Shown one piece after another: positions 1-30,158 of a stretch of DNA of 64,000 bases. The stretch lies in assembly GCF_963675165.1 (NCBI RefSeq), contig NC_087381.1, positions 620,001-684,000 on the forward strand, in the 5' to 3' direction. The notes under the pieces were generated by a model, which was given only the letters and a program-made list of their open reading frames with translations, searched no databases and was not told the DNA's origin. Position numbers and translations under genes: made by a program. Each line of letters begins with the position of its first letter. The stretch's first letter is position 1. This stretch comes from Halichondria panicea (lineage: Eukaryota > Porifera > Demospongiae > Suberitida > Halichondriidae).

Positions 1-6569
<6,569 letters not shown>

Positions 6570-6604
6570 TGGTAAAATTTTTCTTGCAATTCATGAAAGC
6601 ACAA

Positions 6605-6612
6605 CTTTTATA
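6605..6612 (-). promoter_or_regulatory. TATA box of gene 1
   Basis: TATAAAAG on the minus strand, about 40 bases upstream of the ATG at 6569. The same box recurs at this position in most genes of the array. If transcription starts about 30 bases downstream, the 5' UTR is only about 10-15 nt. Confidence 0.65.
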
Positions 6613-6619
6613 CAGCTCT

Positions 6620-7763
6620 CAACCATGTGTATAGGATGTCATGTGGGTGGTATGAACTGGTGGGATCATTCATGTGACTGCATGATGTGTTGATGTTAGG
6701 TCACTAACCTTTATCCTTATTACACTTGTATCAAAGCTGTACTTCTGCATGCTTGTGTGTATATAGTGTGATCACCCTTTAATATCTTCTTTCATGTCCT
6801 GTTTATATCCTGTTGGGTTATTCCCCATACACACTCACGTTGTCAGTCAGTTTGTCAGTCCCTGGCAATTTCACCCTTACTATAATAACAAACTGTGACC
6901 TATATAATTTGGTCTTACTGCAATAACTTAGATAAGGCTATAGTAGGCTACTGACTGTATACGGTGCATGGCGGCTAACATGACGATTGTAGATGCATCC
7001 CATATAACATAATTATGTGTTTTTGCTGCGTATAATATATACTTACAACTATATTTACCTGTTGGTAGCATTGACTACATAACTGCAGGGCGTTGAGTAC
7101 ATACAAGTTCATGCCATCAGCGGTGACAACTTGTATGTACTGTAGTGAAGTCTCCAACCATTATTATGCCTGGTGCGCATGCATAGAAAGGTATACAGTG
7201 CATGGAGACTCACAAGTTGGTGCAGGAAGTTTGTCTGTTAATTCGGAGGTGTTGGAGGCAAGAAAGAAAAAGAAGAAGTTACGCATCACGTGCCCCTTTA
7301 TTGAGGTTTTATAATATACCATAATTATATATAAAGTTACGTTACTGGCCTCAAATGTGCACAACTTCCTCATGTATTTGACCCTTGAATTGTGTTATTG
7401 ACCTCTGACATCATAGTGTCTGTGGTGTTAGTGATGCGAATCCCAATATTAATGTTATTCATGATCCAACACTGTATAATATTATAGCTAAATAGGGCTT
7501 CTTATTTATAGGCACATACTGGGGTCATGTAAAGTGTATCTAGAAAGTGAAAGCACTAAGTCCTAAAATTATTAGCCAGTTTTTTATCTATCAAACAGTT
7601 TCCCAGCTCAAAGTTGAAAAGTTCGTATTTGGGAGATGAAAGAATTGACAGTTTCTGGCCGAATACCATGCAAGCATGTATGGATTATAATAGCAGTTTT
7701 GTGATAAATTGGAAAAGAGAATATTGAACTACGAAATTGAGCTATAATATGAGACATCAAAAG
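6620..7763. other. Intergenic region between genes 1 and 2
   Basis: No gene is supported. The gene 1-proximal part is a promoter region shared by the paralogues, including AGGTCACTAACCT at 6698-6710. The part near 7600-7760 is the 3' flank shared by most tail exons. Confidence 0.6.
6698..6710. promoter_or_regulatory. Palindromic AGGTCA-type element (IR1) upstream of gene 1
   Basis: AGGTCACTAACCT is two inverted AGGTCA-like half sites with one base between them, about 130 bases upstream of the ATG. It recurs upstream of genes 2, 3, 4 and 5 (twice), 9 and, as variants, 7 and 8. It resembles a nuclear-receptor half-site pair, but function is inferred only. Confidence 0.4.
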
Positions 7764-9755
7764 TTAGCCTGGATATGGTGGAGGGGCTTCTCCACCAGAA
7801 AAATACACTGCAGAGGGGGGTTTTGCAGTGGCTGGGGGTTGCTGAGGGTAGGATGTGTAGTACGAGGGGGTGGCATATTGTCCAGTCGGGTAGGCAGCTG
7901 CTGGTTGAGGTCCATGAACATTTGGAGGGGGAGGCTGATTAGAGTTTGGGGATCTTTGGTTCATGGAGTAGGCTGTATTTTGTGTATTTGTGACGGTCGT
8001 TGTAGCTGTCGACGTAGTGTTAGTGTTTAGAGTCCTGGGTGGGGAGCGATTCAGGCAACAAAATCTTATGATAAAACGGAACGAGATGATAATCAAACAC
8101 ACGAAGATGATAGGAACAGTTACTCCAATACTGATAGATACGCTGGACGCCGATGCCGATGCTGCATAAAATAAAGTATGTCAGTACATGTCGATGTGGT
8201 CTGTATTTAGATATTACAGTCATAATCTATGTATGGTGGTCAGCCAGTCGACAAGAATCGACAGTATAAGACACTGCTTGGCTGTAACCACTTCGCGAAT
8301 ATCACATTTGTTAAGCAGCAACTGCTATATATAATATTATGGTTGAATGTTCTACCGGTAGGTGGTAAGCATTTTACAACCTCGCTGGAGCAAATACACA
8401 AGTATAGCCCCTTGGGAATTCCAAACTAAAGGCTCTCAGCCATGCACACTAATTGATACTACTATACTATATTGACTTACTTGTAGTACCTCCAGTTGTA
8501 GTACCTCCAGTACAGACCAAGGCAATATCTTCAAAATGGGTGCAATCTTCAACTCCGATAGGGTTAGCAGGGCAATTAATGAGTCTTCTCTCAGTTCCTC
8601 GACAACGAAGCTCATCCAGCCATGTCCGAGTGGATGATGAAGCTTGGGAGAAACTATAGGAGGAAAAATGATCATGTTAACACAATTTCACCAGCTATAA
8701 TAAATTTATTACATGCATGCAATGCTAATATACTTGATAAAGGTTTGAAGAATTAGGTATAGGAGAAAATTTTTATGACCATAATTATTTTTATAGATAA
8801 AAATTATTAGCTATTGAGTTCGATGAGATTTCATTGAAACTGTATACAAACTAAAGTACGCGTGGTATACACATGTTTCTTCAACTAAGGTGAATGATTC
8901 TATATATGGAAAGTTATGAAATGTTAACAATATTATTTTGATTGATGAGCTTACACACTCACCCTAGCGCTACAACTGTTCCATATCGAGTGTAGCTTGA
9001 GAACCCTAGTTGACGACAAGCCACTTTTGCATCATTTGGACTGAAATTGTCCTGACACACTGTCCCCCATTGTCCCCTGTAATAGACCTCCAGTCTGCCA
9101 TAGGAGCCTCCTGTATCGCTTGACCTGCGTACCAGCCTCAGATCTCCACTTGATTGTCCTGTATATAATTATATACATGCACGAAAATCAAGATGAATAC
9201 ATGCATGTGTATATATACATCCAACACTGTTGTATACACGGTACACATATAACTCCAGATACTAACTGTACGTGGTATAGCTAACAATACACGAAGGTGT
9301 GAACCTCTATGGATAAATTAATCAATTTTCGCACTCAGGAAGCACTAGACGAAATCCTGTGGATATGCCATGCATATTCTTCCAAACAGGAAATATGCAT
9401 GGCTGGTGTGTACACAGGATTCCCCTGAGTGTGTATAATCCGGCGGCTATAGGTGTGCATGTAAGTTTTGAGAATATGAGCTATTGCCATGCAGGACGAC
9501 AACAAGACCAGTCCAGTCTGTATAACAGTAAACGATAATAGAGTACGACAGATCTCGCACAATTCATATATTCCTGTCTCATAAATTGAGTTTTCTATAG
9601 CAGAAACAACCATGCAATGCACACAATCCGGCATCATACATACAGAGTGGAAACATCTCACTTTAGGAAATATTAATATTATTAGCCAGCTCACCTCCAA
9701 CAGCCCAAACCAGGCTCAGGAGAGTAGCTGTCTTCCACAGTAAGCAGTTCATCAT
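7764..9755 (-). CDS. Gene 2: single-SRCR type I membrane protein
   Basis: Exons: signal 9695-9755; SRCR 8963-9158 and 8481-8653; tail 7764-8161. The joined frame is open and predicts about 275 residues. The SRCR starts [10 protein letters not shown], carries all six group A cysteines and is followed by a short Thr/Gly linker ([12 protein letters not shown]). The tail has [11 protein letters not shown], a membrane segment ([15 protein letters not shown]), a Cys-containing juxtamembrane IIRFCCLNR and a Pro/Gln/Tyr-rich end closing in [10 protein letters not shown] and a stop. PPPY matches the PPxY ligand of WW domains. Gene 2 is the simplest complete member of the family. Role: surface recognition with possible WW-protein recruitment (inferred). 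Confidence 0.85.
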
Positions 9756-9797
9756 TGGTAATGTTTGTTGCAATTCAGTATCAAAATGAAAACACAA

Positions 9798-9805
9798 CTT
9801 TTATA
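9798..9805 (-). promoter_or_regulatory. TATA box of gene 2
   Basis: TATAAAAG on the minus strand about 45 bases before the ATG at 9755. An AGGTCACTAACCT palindrome lies further upstream at 9915-9927. Confidence 0.65.
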
Positions 9806-10702
9806 CAGCTCTCAACCATGTGTATAGGATGTCATGTGGGTGGTATGAACTGGTGGGATCATCCATGTGACTGAGTATCTATTCAGTACTGAACGGCTTA
9901 TGATGGTTGATGTTAGGTCACTAACCTTTATCCTTATTACACTTGTATCAAAGATGTGATCATCCTTTAATATCTTCATGTCCTGTTGGGTCATTCCCCA
10001 CACAATGTTGTCGGGTCACAATTCCACCCTTTACCAAAATAAACGGTCTTGCTGCAAATAAGAGCTAGTAGGCTACTGACTGTAACATGACGATTGTAGC
10101 TATATAATTATGCTTGCAACTAATATATACCTCGGTGCGTATGCATAGCAAGGTACAGTGGAGCCTCACAAGTTGGTGCAGGAGGTTTTGTTCGTTATTC
10201 AGAGGTGTCCTTTATTGGGAGGTTATACCATATAAGGTTACTGGAGTTGTGTTGAGGTAACTTAACTTAGTTACCTCAACACAACTCCCTCATGTATTTG
10301 ACCCTTGAATTGTATTATTGACCTCTGACATCATAACTTTTTAGATGTCTGTGGTTTATTAGAGATGACGAAATCCCAATATTAATGTTATTCATGATCC
10401 AACACTGTATATAGCTAAATAGGGCTTCTTATTAAATAGACCCACATACTGGGGTCATGTAAAGTGTATCTAGAAAGTGAAAGCACTAAGTTCAAAAATT
10501 ATTAGCCAGTTTTTTATTAAACAGTTTCCCAGCTCAAAGTTGAAAAGTTCATAATTATTTGGGAGATAAAAGAATTGACAGTTTCTGGCCAAATACCATG
10601 CAAGCATGTATGGATTATAATAGCAGTTTTGTGATTGTATATATAAATTGGAAAAGAGAATATTGAACTATGAAATTGAGCTATAATATGAGACATCAAA
10701 AG
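9806..10702. other. Intergenic region between genes 2 and 3
   Basis: Promoter-side sequence shared with the paralogues (to about 10300) and the shared 3' flank of gene 3 (about 10350-10700). No gene is supported. Confidence 0.6.
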
Positions 10703-12339
10703 TTAGCCCGGATATGGTGGAGGGGCTTCTCCGCCAGAAAAATACAGTGCAGAGGGCGGTTTTTCAGGGGCCGGGGGTTGCTGAGGATAAGGGGCTGGGG
10801 GTTGCTGAGGGTAGGATGTGTGGTACGAGGGAGCGGAATATTGTCCAGTCGGATAGGCAGCTGCTGATTGAGGCCCATGCACATTTGGAGCGGGAGGTTG
10901 ATTAGAGTTTGGGGATCTTTGGTTCATGGAGTAGGCTGTATTTTGTGTATTTGTGACGGTCGTTGTAGTTGTTGACGAAGTGTTAGTATTTAGATTCCTG
11001 GGTGGGGGGCGAGCCAGGCGACGCCTTCTTACGATAATACACATAATCACAAACAAGAAGATGGCGACGATGATAGGAATAAATCCAACAACGATAGATA
11101 ATGTTATACTGATGTCGAGGCCGGACGCTGATGCTGCATAAAAATAAAGTATGTCAGTATCGATGTGGTCTGTATAATATATAGTATGTATGATGGTCAG
11201 CCATGGCTACCCCATGCATTACGCATGCATCATAATACATGATTACCACGTGGCGGTTGCTGTGTATAGTGGTTACAGCCATCGCGCTTCGTGTTAATCA
11301 TTTGAGTTGCATGTATGCATGTGTGGGGCCACACCCACCTACAAGTTGATGGCTGAAATGATGGAAAAACAAATCTCGCTTCATGACTGGACTGAAGTGG
11401 ATCTGAGAGAGCTCTAGACTAACAGAACAGCTATTCTACTTACACATTGTATACATGTACATATACGGTGAGCATGGCCACGGACCAATAAGTTAACATG
11501 CACGAAATGCAACTGCATGCATGCCACAGTACACATGTATATATTCCCCATATAACTGTGGTATAGCTAACAGAACGAAAAACATGCTTTATAGTGATCT
11601 AGGAAATGAGGAATGTGTGTGTGTGTTCCTGCCACTATATAGATGCAATTTACGCACCCAGGAATTAACACTATAGGAAATCCTGTGGAAATCCGTGCAT
11701 ATTCTTCCGAACAGGAAATATGCATGGCTGGTGTGTACACAGGATTTCCCTGAGTGTGTATAATCTGGCGGCTATAGGTGTGTGCATGTTAGTTTTCAGA
11801 AGCCTTTTCAGCCTGAATACTAATGCATGACACAACCATAACAAGATGGCAACAAGACCGGTACAGGATTCATCTAAAGTTACAACAGCTAGGAGAACGT
11901 TGCGATTCTCGTTCACCAAATACCTGTTTAACCGACTTTATTAGCAGAATTGATCGTATCTACACCATTCTGTGATTCTACCATAATTATAGTCTATAAC
12001 TGTTCTTTCAATTTCAAAGCTGCCATGATATTTACTATATAATTAATCATAATTATATGCTGTATAGCTATTGTCATGCAGGACGATAATGCAACAGTCT
12101 GTATACAGTAATTATTATAACAGCTATATGGAGTACGACAGATCTCGCTCAATTAATTCATATATATTCCTGTCTCATAATTGAGTTTTCTTAGGAGAAA
12201 CAATCATACAATGCACACAATCATCATACAGAGTGGAAACATCTCACTTTAGGAAATTATTATTATTATCCAGCTCACCTCTAACAGCCCAAACCAGGCT
12301 CAGGAGAGTAACTGTCTTCCACAGTAAGCAGTTCATCAT
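10703..12339 (-). CDS. Gene 3: SRCR-less member (signal exon joined directly to tail exon)
   Basis: Only two coding exons are present: signal 12279-12339 (MMNCLLWK...LVWAVR) and tail 10703-11133. The signal exon ends in phase 1 and the tail begins in phase 1, so splicing them keeps the frame and gives about 163 residues. The tail has SASGLDISITLSIVVGF, a membrane helix, IVRRRRLAR and a Pro-rich end with two PQQPPAP units and GEAPPPYPG. No SRCR-like sequence exists in the 1.1 kb intron (11134-12278). That intron joins sequence typical of the tail side of other genes to sequence typical of the signal side near 11510-11540, so the SRCR exons were deleted. The product would be a membrane protein with almost no ectodomain. 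Its TATA box is intact. Confidence 0.75.
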
Positions 12340-12382
12340 TGGTAATGTTTCTTGTAATTCAGTATCAAAATGAAAGCACCAA

Positions 12383-12390
12383 CTTTTATA
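12383..12390 (-). promoter_or_regulatory. TATA box of gene 3
   Basis: TATAAAAG on the minus strand about 45 bases before the ATG at 12339. An IR1-like AGGTCATTAACCT lies upstream at 12496-12508. Confidence 0.6.
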
Positions 12391-13529
12391 CAGCTCTCAA
12401 CCATGTATAGGATGTCATGTGGGTGGTATGAACTGGTGGGATCATTCATGTGACTGAGTATCTATTCAGTACTGAACTTAGGATGTGTTGATGTTAGGTC
12501 ATTAACCTAGTATCCTTATTACACTTGTATCAAAGCTGTACTTCTGCATGCTTGGTGTGTATAGTGATTACCCATTATAGTATCTTCTTCCATGTCCTGT
12601 TTGTATCCTGTTGGGTTAGTCCCCTGCACACTCATGTTGTCAGTCAGTTTGCCAGTCCCAATTTCACCCTTTACTATAATAACAAACTGTGACCTATATA
12701 ATTTGGTCTTGCTGCAATAACTTAGATAATGCTAGTAGGCTACTGACTGTACGGTGGCGGCTAACATGATGATTGTAGCTACTTACAACTATATCTATAC
12801 CTGTTGGTAGTATTGACTATACATATACATAACTGCATGTTGAGTTGATGGCAATGTTCACTACAGTACATACAAGTTGTCACCGCTGATGGCATGCGGC
12901 AGCGGTGACAACTTGTATGTACTGTAGTGAAATCTCCAACCATTTATTATGCCTCAGTGCACATGGCCATAGCAAGGTACAGTGGAACCTCACATTTGTC
13001 AAGTTGGTGCAGGAGGTTTGTCTGTTATTCGGAGGTGTCCCCTTTATTGAGGTTTTACCATAAAATTACGTTACTGGCCTCAAATGTGCACAACTCCCTC
13101 ATGTATTTGACCCTTGAATTGTATTATTGATCTCTGACATCATAATTTTGTTGGTGTCTGTGGTTTATTAGTGATGACGAATCCCAATATTAATATTATT
13201 CATGGTCCAACATTGTATACATGTACTAAATTGGCACTGGGCTCATGTAAAGTGTATCTATAGAAAGTGAAAGCACTAAGTCCAAAAATAATTAGCCAAT
13301 CTATAATTATAGCTTATGATTGTCTGAAAACATAATTTTTTATATAATTATCTATATCACAAACAGTGTCCCAGCTCAAAGTTCATATTTGGGAAATGAC
13401 AGTTTCTGGCCAAATACCATGCAAGCATGTATGGATTATTATAGACAGTTTTGTGACATCGTATATAAAAGATAATATTGAGCTAAGAAATTGAGCTATA
13501 ATAATTATGAGACATCAAGATACCCGTGG
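12391..13529. other. Intergenic region between genes 3 and 4
   Basis: Promoter-like and 3' flanking sequence shared with the paralogues. Near 12860-12925 the motif CAAGTTGTCACCGCTGATGG forms an imperfect inverted repeat with TGACAACTTGTATGTACTG. No gene is supported. Confidence 0.55.
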
Positions 13530-17655
<4,126 letters not shown>

Positions 17656-17700
17656 TATTAGTAATGTTTCTTGAAATTCAGTATCAAAATGAAAGTACAA

Positions 17701-17708
17701 CTTTTATA
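17701..17708 (-). promoter_or_regulatory. TATA box of gene 4
   Basis: TATAAAAG on the minus strand about 46 bases before the ATG at 17655. A 47-bp hairpin insertion lies immediately upstream (17721-17767). Confidence 0.65.
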
Positions 17709-17720
17709 CAGCTCTCAACC

Positions 17721-17767
17721 TAGCCTCGACTCCAGCCCCTTGAAGAGCGGCCTGGAATCGAGGCTAT
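17721..17767. mobile_element. 47-bp hairpin insertion in the gene 4 promoter
   Basis: An imperfect palindrome starting TAGCCTCGA and ending TCGAGGCTA(TT), flanked by the 8-base repeat TCTCAACC (17713-17720 and 17768-17775). The gene 5 promoter has one uninterrupted copy of that site (near 26933-26945), so the hairpin arrived after the gene 4/5 duplication. Its ends match the element at 19140-19726. Confidence 0.75.
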
Positions 17768-17775
17768 TCTCAACC

Positions 17776-18319
17776 ATGTGCAGGATGTCATGTGGGTGGT
17801 ATGAATTCATCCATGTGACTGAGTATTACTGAACTCAGGATGTTGTGATGTTAGGTCATTAACCTTTATCCTTATTGCACTTGTATCAAAGCAGTACTTC
17901 TGCATGCTTGTGCATGTGCATATTACCCTTTAATATCTTCTTCATGTTTATATTCTGCATGTTGGGTCATTCCCTATATACACTCACGTTGTCAGTCAGT
18001 TTGCCAGTCCCAATTTCACCCTTTACTATAATGCATGTGACCTATATAATTTTGTCTTGCTGCAAATAACTTAGATAAGGCTAGTAGGCTACTGACAGGG
18101 CGGTGGCGGCTAACGTGACAATTGTAGCTACTTACAACTATATTTATACATTTTGGTAGCATTGACTATACATATGCGCATAACTGCAGGGCGTTGAGTT
18201 GATGGCAAGCATGTATGGATTATAATAGACAGTTTTGTGACATTGTATAAAATAAGAGAATTGGAAAAGATAATAATTATTGAGCTACAAAATTGAGCTA
18301 TAATATGAGACATCAAAAG
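17776..18319. other. Intergenic region between genes 4 and 5
   Basis: Promoter-side sequence of gene 4, with AGGTCATTAACCT at 17853-17865, and the 3' flank of gene 5. No gene is supported. Confidence 0.55.
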
Positions 18320-26877
<8,558 letters not shown>

Positions 26878-26923
26878 TATCAGTAATGTTTCTTGCAATT
26901 CAGTATCAAAACTGAAAGCACAA

Positions 26924-26931
26924 CTTTTATA
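26924..26931 (-). promoter_or_regulatory. TATA box of gene 5
   Basis: TATAAAAG on the minus strand about 48 bases before the ATG at 26877. Confidence 0.65.
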
Positions 26932-27004
26932 CAGCTCTCAACCATGTGCAGGATGTCATGTGGGTGGGTGGTATCTATGGTGGTATAAACTGGTGGGATC
27001 ATTC

Positions 27005-27144
27005 ATGTGACCTGTGTGTGTATTTAGTATACTGAACTTATAGGATGTGTTGATGTTAGGTCATTAACCTTTATCATGTGACCTGTGTGTGTATTTAGTA
27101 CTGAACTCAGGATGTGTTGATGTTAGGTCATTAACCTTTATCCT
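27005..27144. repeat. 70-bp tandem duplication in the gene 5 upstream region
   Basis: Two units, each reading CATGTGACCTGTGTGTG ... AGGTCATTAACCTTTAT, at about 27005-27074 and 27075-27144. Each contains an IR1-like AGGTCATTAACCT (27058-27070 and 27125-27137). The gene 4 promoter has only one such element. Confidence 0.75.
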
Positions 27145-28316
27145 TATTACACTTGTATCAAGAGTACTTATGTACTTCTGCTTGTGTGTATATATAGTGT
27201 GATCACCCTTATCAGTCACACCCTTTACTAAAAAAAAACCGGTCTTGCAGGCTGCAAACAAGACCTAGCAGGCTACTGACTGTACGGTGGCGGCTAACAT
27301 GACAATTGTAGCTATAATCATACTTGCAACTAGGTATTAGTACAACCAGTAGGTTGTACATAGGATTGACAGTGCAGTTGTGTGTGTTTTCAATTATTGC
27401 ACAAATTTTGACTTGTTTCTGCAGGGAAGGGCCACAGCAAGAAACTGAGTTGACAGATAGCTTAGTTAGCCTTTTATCTGTCTAAATGTGTGAAATTATA
27501 GTCAATGAATATTCTCATGCATTACTATTGATATTTGAAAAATTGCACTATTTTCATATTTCACCGCGTTTTGTCTGACTGACTAAGTAAGTAAGTAAGT
27601 TAGTAAGTAAGTAAGTAAGTAAGTAACATTCTTGGAAAGCATTTCCTCCTTGTACAGACATGTTCAGAAGATTCTAGATACAGCCTCTAGTCCACTAGAA
27701 TCCGGACCATGGGCGTTTTTCTCAGAATTGCGTTCGCTTCCAAGAGGCAGATGACCTCTCAGGCTCCAATTTTCTTACCTACGCAATTCCGCCATCTTTA
27801 AATGACTGCCACAGCAACACACATGGCAACTTATGAGGTGGGCGTGGCTGTGACATCGATAAGCACAAAACCTTCTTTCTTCAGCTCAGCTCTCCATTCT
27901 CTCACTTCAGGTATGCTATTTATGCTAGACACATGCACTGACTGGATCTACCATAGGCCTCCATGCTTTTGCACTTGGAAGTACATCTACAGTATAAACA
28001 TGGCTGCCATCATAGATAAATGACTGAATAAAAATACTGAATAATGTTTATTCCAGTCCTGTCTTCTCTTCTTGAACTTCTCTTGCTTCTTGATGTTCCT
28101 CTTAGGTATTTCACTTTGAAAAGAAGGCCGGTGAAGGAGCCTCAATTCCCTGAGTGAAGTGTGGCCTGGGATCGAGACTATTGAGGAGTATAATAATACT
28201 TCTGTCCAACGACCACTTATATATTTAATATCTTCAACAAGATTACAATGACAAATTAATCAACGTCACATTTATCTTATCATTAATGTACTACTGTAAT
28301 GAAAAAAGAAAGGGAA
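27145..28316. other. Intergenic region between genes 5 and 6, left part
   Basis: Contains a GTAA tetranucleotide run (about 27585-27627), a dispersed repeat (about 27336-27416, also at 62156-62230) and a solo TAGCCTC-family end (about 28124-28185). No convincing gene was seen. Confidence 0.5.
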
Positions 28317-28805
28317 TCAAAACTAAAAAACATTTGCAATGTGAACGTTGCTAGGATTGCCAGGAAAAGAAAAGCGCGAAAAAGCGAAGAAACAAGAAAT
28401 TCGGCGAGTGCATAACTCCAATCCGTTACAACGTCATGAACATGTACAGCCGAGTGGCCCACTGTTGATAATGATTTTAGAATCAATATACAGGTTGGGT
28501 AAAAATGAACCGAGAACTAAGAATTCACAATAATCCACCTACACATCCAACACTTGCATGTTTGCTCAACACTGTAAGGGAAAACATCACAAACACATTA
28601 TATAGCTTGCTTATAACAATAAAAATTACTGAAGGATTGGCCAGGAAAAGCACAAAAAAATATTGCTTGAAACAGTACATGTGAATGAAGTTGTAACGGA
28701 TTGGAGTTATGCACTCACCGAATTTCTTGTTTCTTCGCTTTTTCGCGCTTTTCTTTTCCTGGCAATCCTAGCAACGTTCACATTGCAAATGTTTTTTAGT
28801 TTTGA
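28317..28805. repeat. Large inverted repeat (arms about 118 bp)
   Basis: The left arm 28317-28434 and right arm 28687-28805 are reverse complements (AAACTAAAAAACATTTGC ... and its complement) around a loop of about 250 bases. Overlapping short reading frames are mirror images of each other and are not genes. Probably a foldback element. Confidence 0.7.
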
Positions 28806-28811
28806 TATATA

Positions 28812-29707
28812 TACAGGGTTTTGCAGAATTCTTGCAACAGGGCTAAACAGACACAGCAATGACTTCCATATATGGAAGTCAACTGCTGACTTATAATAAT
28901 ATTATAGTGTACATGTCCAGGTATATGTATAATGAAAGATGTCCTGTGAGCCTAAGAGAGCATCAGCTTATTTATATTCACAACATTTAATTAAGGTGGT
29001 GGATGGTACACCAGGTGGATGCAGGGCAAATATTGTTGTGATGTTGGTGTGTGCAGAACTGTTGGCATAGCTGTGTATTGACTGATCATTATCAGTTGTT
29101 TTTAGTACTATTTGGAGGTTTTTGCATTCTAACCAGACAGAAGATGGCAAAGCAAAGAAGTGAGAGGAGCATACCTTCAAGACATGCAAATTTTCAATGG
29201 TCATCCTGAATTGTTGATGAGACAGCAGCTGACAGAAGAAATTGCCAGAGGAGATTAGGCCTATAAGGGGCAAGGCATCTGTCTTCAAACTTATCAATAT
29301 CAGCCAATACTACTGTTTGGAGGGTGTCATTTATCAACTGTTCCGGTATCAATGAAAAGAGCAACAGTTCTTACAAACTTATGAATATAAGCTGATGCTC
29401 TCTGGACATATTTCAAATGATTACAGGGTGTCTGTCATACATGCAGGATTTTGAATTAGAGGGGATTTTGAAGAGTCACAAGAACATAAAAAAAAAGTCA
29501 ACAGTTATTTCAATACCCTACCGGCTATAATTATGGATACTCAGTCGTATGACTGAGTAGATTGGAGCCAGAGGGGAATAATCATACATCCCTGTATGCT
29601 GCATATACATGTACATGTACACAAAATAATTATTAGTTGACTTCCATATATGGAAGTCATTGCAATGTCTGTTTAGCCCTGTTGCAAGGATTTTGCAAAA
29701 CCCTGTA
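28812..29707. mobile_element. Nonautonomous element with about 70-bp terminal inverted repeats
   Basis: Both ends read TACAGGGTTTTGCA inward and continue to the palindrome GACTTCCATATATGGAAGTC. It spans about 0.9 kb. The longest internal frame (28968-29297, minus) has no recognised domain. Confidence 0.7.
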
Positions 29708-30158
29708 CTACTTCATTGCCTTTCCTACTTGTTGCGGTTACAACAGCCAGTATCTGTGACGTAGGAGTGGAGGAATGCTTTTTCTATTGGAGTTGCGTAC
29801 TCTTCCTAATGAACTCGTGATGACAAATCCCAATATTAATGTTATTCATGATCCAACCTTGTATAAAAATGTATAGCTAAATAGGGCTTCTTATTTAGTA
29901 CACATACATGTAGGCACTGGGCTCATGTAAAGTGTATCTAGAAAGTGAAAGCACCAAAAATTATTAGCCAGTCTATAGCCTGAAAGCATAATTTTTATAT
30001 CAAACAGTTTCCCAGCTCAGATGAAAGAATTGACAGTTTCTGGCCAAATACCATGCAAGCATGTATGGATTATAATAGACAGTTTTGTGATTGTATATAT
30101 AAATTGGAAAAGAGAATATTGAACTACGAAATTGAGCTATAATATGAGACATCAAAAG

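Noticed and set aside
27802-28023. 73-codon plus-strand frame
   Set aside because: No recognisable features; it sits in repeat-rich intergenic sequence.
28283-28896. Short frames sharing the segment ALAEFLVSSLFRAFLFLAIL / ALTEFLVSSLFRAFLFLAIL on both strands
   Set aside because: They lie in the two arms of one inverted repeat, so the shared protein is a by-product of the DNA palindrome.
28968-29297. 109-codon minus-strand frame in the TIR element
   Set aside because: No transposase motif or other domain; too short and unsupported to call.
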